Source of the DNA: Planctobacterium marinum
GTDB lineage: Bacteria; Pseudomonadota; Gammaproteobacteria; Enterobacterales; Alteromonadaceae
DNA: 64,000 nt
NCBI RefSeq assembly: GCF_036322805.1
Contig: NZ_AP027272.1
Span: 1,984,001 to 2,048,000 of the forward strand
Direction of reading: 5' to 3'
Under the pieces are notes generated by a model. It made no database searches. It saw only the letters and a program-made list of their open reading frames with translations, and was not told the origin of the DNA. The stretch's first letter is position 1. Each line of letters starts with the position of its first letter. Below are positions 61,467-64,000 of this stretch, one piece after another. A program made the translations under genes and the position numbers.

Positions 61467-62078
61467 ATGAGCAATGTATTAGTCGTGAATAGCAGTATTA
61501 ATGGTGAACAGGGGAACTCTAACAAACTTGTGCAGAGCTTTATTGATGCTCTGGCTGCGAAAGAGAATATTACCCTTCAGGAACTGGATTTAAATAAAGA
61601 ACAATTGGGGCATTTAACTTCCGAAGAAATGCAAGCCTGGATGACAGCAGCTGAGCAACGCAGCGAACAGCAACATCAGTTAGCTAGCATATCTGACAAT
61701 TATGTAGAGCAAGTGAAAAAAGCCGACACCTTAGTACTGGGCGTACCTATGTACAACTTTGGTATTCCTTCGGCGCTAAAAGCTTGGATCGATCGCATTG
61801 CCAGAGCAGGGGTTACCTTTAGATATACTGAAAATGGCCCTCAAGGTTTGTTGAGCGATAAAAAAGTATATGTGTTGGCTGCTCGTGGCGGCATGTATGC
61901 CGGCACGCCAAAAGATACTCAGACAACTTACCTGAAAGACTTTTTCGCTTTTGTTGGCCTAACTGATGTTGAATTCGTTTATGCGGAAGGGTTAGCGATG
62001 GGGGAAGAGTCAGCATCTGGAGCTTTTGCACAAGCAAATGAAAAAATTATTGAACTAATTGGTCAAAGAGGTGCCTAA
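61467..62078 (+). CDS. azoR: FMN-dependent NADH-azoreductase
   Basis: 203 residues, flavodoxin-like fold of the NQO/AzoR family: VLVVNSSINGEQGNSNKLVQ, VLGVPMYNFGIPSALKAWID, and AARGGMYAGTPKDTQTTYLKDFFAFVG, all AzoR signatures for FMN binding. It reduces quinones or azo compounds with two electrons from NADH. Monocistronic; terminator follows. Confidence 0.94.
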   Translation: MSNVLVVNSSINGEQGNSNKLVQSFIDALAAKENITLQELDLNKEQLGHLTSEEMQAWMTAAEQRSEQQHQLASISDNYVEQVKKADTLVLGVPMYNFGIPSALKAWIDRIARAGVTFRYTENGPQGLLSDKKVYVLAARGGMYAGTPKDTQTTYLKDFFAFVGLTDVEFVYAEGLAMGEESASGAFAQANEKIIELIGQRGA

Positions 62079-62165
62079 ATTATTGCAGTTAGCAAAGCTG
62101 ACGTTGTTATCTCCCCGATAGCAGCTCCGTTAGCTAAAGTGTGTTCCAAGTTGAGTGTGCTTATT

Positions 62166-62195
62166 GCCCCGTTTTGTATAACGGGGCTTTTTTTT
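62166..62195 (+). terminator. Intrinsic terminator of azoR
   Basis: GCCCCGTT pairs with AACGGGGC, followed by eight Ts. Confidence 0.9.
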
Positions 62196-62209
62196 GCTCG
62201 TAAATTAGT

Positions 62210-62755
62210 TTACTTGGGCAAGGCGCTATTGATATCGTCAATAAATTTTTGATCTTGCGGCTTGGTATAAGAAGTGTAGCTAGTGATGTTTTTGCCATCG
62301 CTGTCTATCAGATACTTATAAAAGTTCCATTTTGGTGCAGTACCAGTGGCTTTGGCTAGTTGACGAAATAGGGGATCAGCATCGTCACCTCTAACATGCA
62401 GCGGTTCAAACATTGGAAATTTAACACCATAGGTTAACTCACACAGTTCTGCTGTTTTAGCTTCGTCTTCATCTTCTTGATTGAAATCATGGCTAGGGAA
62501 ACCCAGCACCACTAATCCTTTGTCTTTGTATTCAGAGTACAGGGCTTCCAAACCCTCAAATTGTGGGGTAAAGCCACAATAGCTAGCGGTATTAACGATG
62601 AGTACAGCTTTGTTGCCAAATTCAGCACACAAGTTGACAGTTTCCTGGCTATTCAATTTGCGCTTTAAGTGCTTAAGCGGAGCAGCGCAATCAGAGGCCT
62701 GCACCGGACCGACTGAAAGAACGGAAAATAAAATAAGACTGAGGATTTTTTTCAT
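62210..62755 (-). CDS. Periplasmic glutathione peroxidase-like protein
   Basis: 181 residues with a signal peptide ending VQA-S. GPx motifs: NTASYCGFTPQFEGLEAL with the peroxidatic Cys (not Sec), and PKWNFYKYLI with the catalytic Trp. The usual Gln (in the GFPCNQFG motif) is replaced: GFPSHDF, so Asp stands for Gln and the Cys of that motif is Ser. Probably a thioredoxin- or glutaredoxin-linked peroxidase in the periplasm with altered catalysis. Convergent with azoR. Confidence 0.88.
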   Translation of the reverse strand: MKKILSLILFSVLSVGPVQASDCAAPLKHLKRKLNSQETVNLCAEFGNKAVLIVNTASYCGFTPQFEGLEALYSEYKDKGLVVLGFPSHDFNQEDEDEAKTAELCELTYGVKFPMFEPLHVRGDDADPLFRQLAKATGTAPKWNFYKYLIDSDGKNITSYTSYTKPQDQKFIDDINSALPK

Positions 62756-62913
62756 TGGTGAGATCTCTTTGTTTTGTTTAGCAATGGTACTTCATTTATC
62801 CAACGTCGGATCAATTGTTAGATTATTTGTGATTATCGTAAGACCGTTTGCAACTAAGTTAGATTGCAGCTTTAATTAGCTGCGATAAAAAATCAATAAA
62901 CGACGGAATATTT

Positions 62914-64000
62914 ATGTTCTCCAGGAAATTTAAATTAACACTTTTATCAGCCACTGCTGTGTTAGTAACAGCCTGCGGTGCCACGGCTGACAGTACTGTT
63001 TCGGCCTCTGCCTTGGCGATGCAGCCTACCGCTGTGCCACCTGTTATTGCGCAAATGGCGAATCAGGCAGAACCAAAAGGCATTACATTAGAAAAAATTA
63101 TGTCGGATCCTGATTGGTTAGGGCGTCAGCCGGGTAATTATTTTTGAGCTGATGATTCTCGCACTGTGTACTACAGTCGAAAGCAAGCAGGTACCCCGAT
63201 TCACGACCTTTGGTCCTTAGACACTCAAAACACTAAAGCTGGAAATGGCCAAAAAGTAGCAATACAAGATCATTATTCTACCAGCGATGGATTAGTCTAT
63301 TCAGCGGATCGGACCATCGTAGCCTGGATTGCTGACAACAGTGTTTACAGTAAAAATTTAGCAACTGCACAAGTACAGCAGCATACCCAGCACCTTGGCT
63401 CGCCATATGATCTAAAATTCAGTTCTTCAGGCGACCTGATTTATTCAGATGCGGGAGCGGTGTACCTGATATCCATGGAGAGTGGTAAAGTATCGCAACT
63501 ACTGGCCTGGCACTATGCCAATGAGCCTCAGGCACTGGAAGAGCCGGCAGATTATATTGCTGAAGAGCAAATTAAACTCATCCAATATGTGGCATCTGAG
63601 CGCGACAAGCGCAAACAGCGCTTTGAGCACAATAAAGCCGTTAAGCAGTCGAATCCCACGGTTAATCAAAACGTATTCTATTTTGATAGTAGTATGGAAC
63701 TGGTAGAAGTCAGCGTATCCCCAGACCTTAGCAAAGCTATCGTGGTTAATCGTCAATCAGGAGAGTCTCGCTCCGATGACGATATCATGCCCAACTACAT
63801 CAAAGAGAATGGTCGCATAAAAGCTGAATCCGTAAGGGCCAGAGTGGCGGATGCCGAACCGGTTGAACATCAAGTCTGGTTCTTGGATCTCAACACTCAG
63901 GAAAAACACAAGCTGGGATATGACGCCCTTGATGGTTTTGATGAGGATGTATTGGCTAGTGTTAAGGCAGAAAATGCTGCCCGTAAAGGTGAAGAATACA
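62914..64000 (+). pseudogene. S9-family peptidase gene with in-frame TGA, 3' end outside the window
   Basis: A lipoprotein signal with lipobox VTAC (C21) starts the gene. After PDWLGRQPGNYF comes TGA at 63145-63147, then the same frame stays open to the window end (about 285 codons) as a dipeptidyl-peptidase IV-like beta-propeller: ADDSRTVYYSRKQAG, HDLWSLDT, QVWFLDLNTQEKHKLGYD. Family members carry Trp (TGG) at the TGA position (YFWADDS-like), so this is a single-base nonsense change. The catalytic alpha/beta domain would lie beyond the window. Other genes here use TGA as stop, so reassignment is excluded. Confidence 0.82.

Noticed and set aside
63145-63147. Selenocysteine or stop-codon reassignment at the TGA
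   Set aside because: The expected residue is Trp, no SECIS-like hairpin was seen directly after it, and rimM, ubiF and other genes use TGA as a normal stop.

Overview
The window looks like chromosome of a marine gammaproteobacterium of the Alteromonadaceae type (Alteromonas/Glaciecola/Aliiglaciecola relatives). This rests on a canonical rpsP-rimM-trmD-rplS operon, two large TonB-dependent receptors of the alteromonad kind, a CrsA/CrsR-like partner-switch pair, a DnaJ-related protein, and the order lnt-ybeX-ybeY-ybeZ-miaB close to a ubiF-like gene and a Met-Leu-Gln-Gln tRNA cluster, as in E. coli. Genus is inference. Layout: 1-6.5 kb holds a truncated GNAT acetyltransferase, two DUF1566 envelope proteins, ygiQ and a serine hydrolase. 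6.5-8.7 kb is the trmD operon. 8.7-19.6 kb holds two TonB receptors, an acyl-CoA binding protein, an ArsR/AHSA1 pair with a visible operator, an AbgT transporter, a DnaJ-related protein and a GGDEF-EAL protein. 19.6-25.9 kb is the aromatic amino acid region: aroF-tyrA with a TyrR-type box and a tyrosine-rich candidate leader peptide, and pheA with a phenylalanine-rich leader peptide and attenuator; between them lie a DUF3667 protein and an SPFH/ribbon-helix-helix operon. 25.9-33.7 kb holds signalling genes (double receiver, Sui1, crsA/crsR-like) and a ferric-iron ABC importer behind a Fur-like box. 33.6-39.5 kb is a YfiR-like/hybrid kinase/diguanylate cyclase operon plus an ion-channel-like protein. 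39.6-45.1 kb is lnt-corC-ybeY-ybeZ-miaB.

The most unusual part is 45.6-57.4 kb, between miaB and the cupin/ubiF genes, which lie close together in E. coli relatives. It encodes a protein of about 1,360 residues made almost wholly of D-G-S-G-rich repeats (its reading frame is broken once near its start), a 42-residue Ala/Lys-rich peptide, an IS3-family element with 3-bp target duplication, and a four-gene operon: a GAF-GAF-membrane-HlyD fusion, a PqqD-like/M50 metallopeptidase/HlyD fusion, an RND-type adaptor and a TolC-like channel. Together these read as a dedicated envelope export machine plus its probable large cargo, possibly undescribed.

57.4-64 kb holds a cupin, the ubiF-like monooxygenase, a 58-residue membrane protein missed by size filters, an AGCS symporter, four tRNAs (Met, Leu, Gln, Gln) with promoter and terminator, azoR, a glutathione peroxidase, and an S9-family peptidase gene interrupted by an in-frame TGA where a Trp codon is expected.
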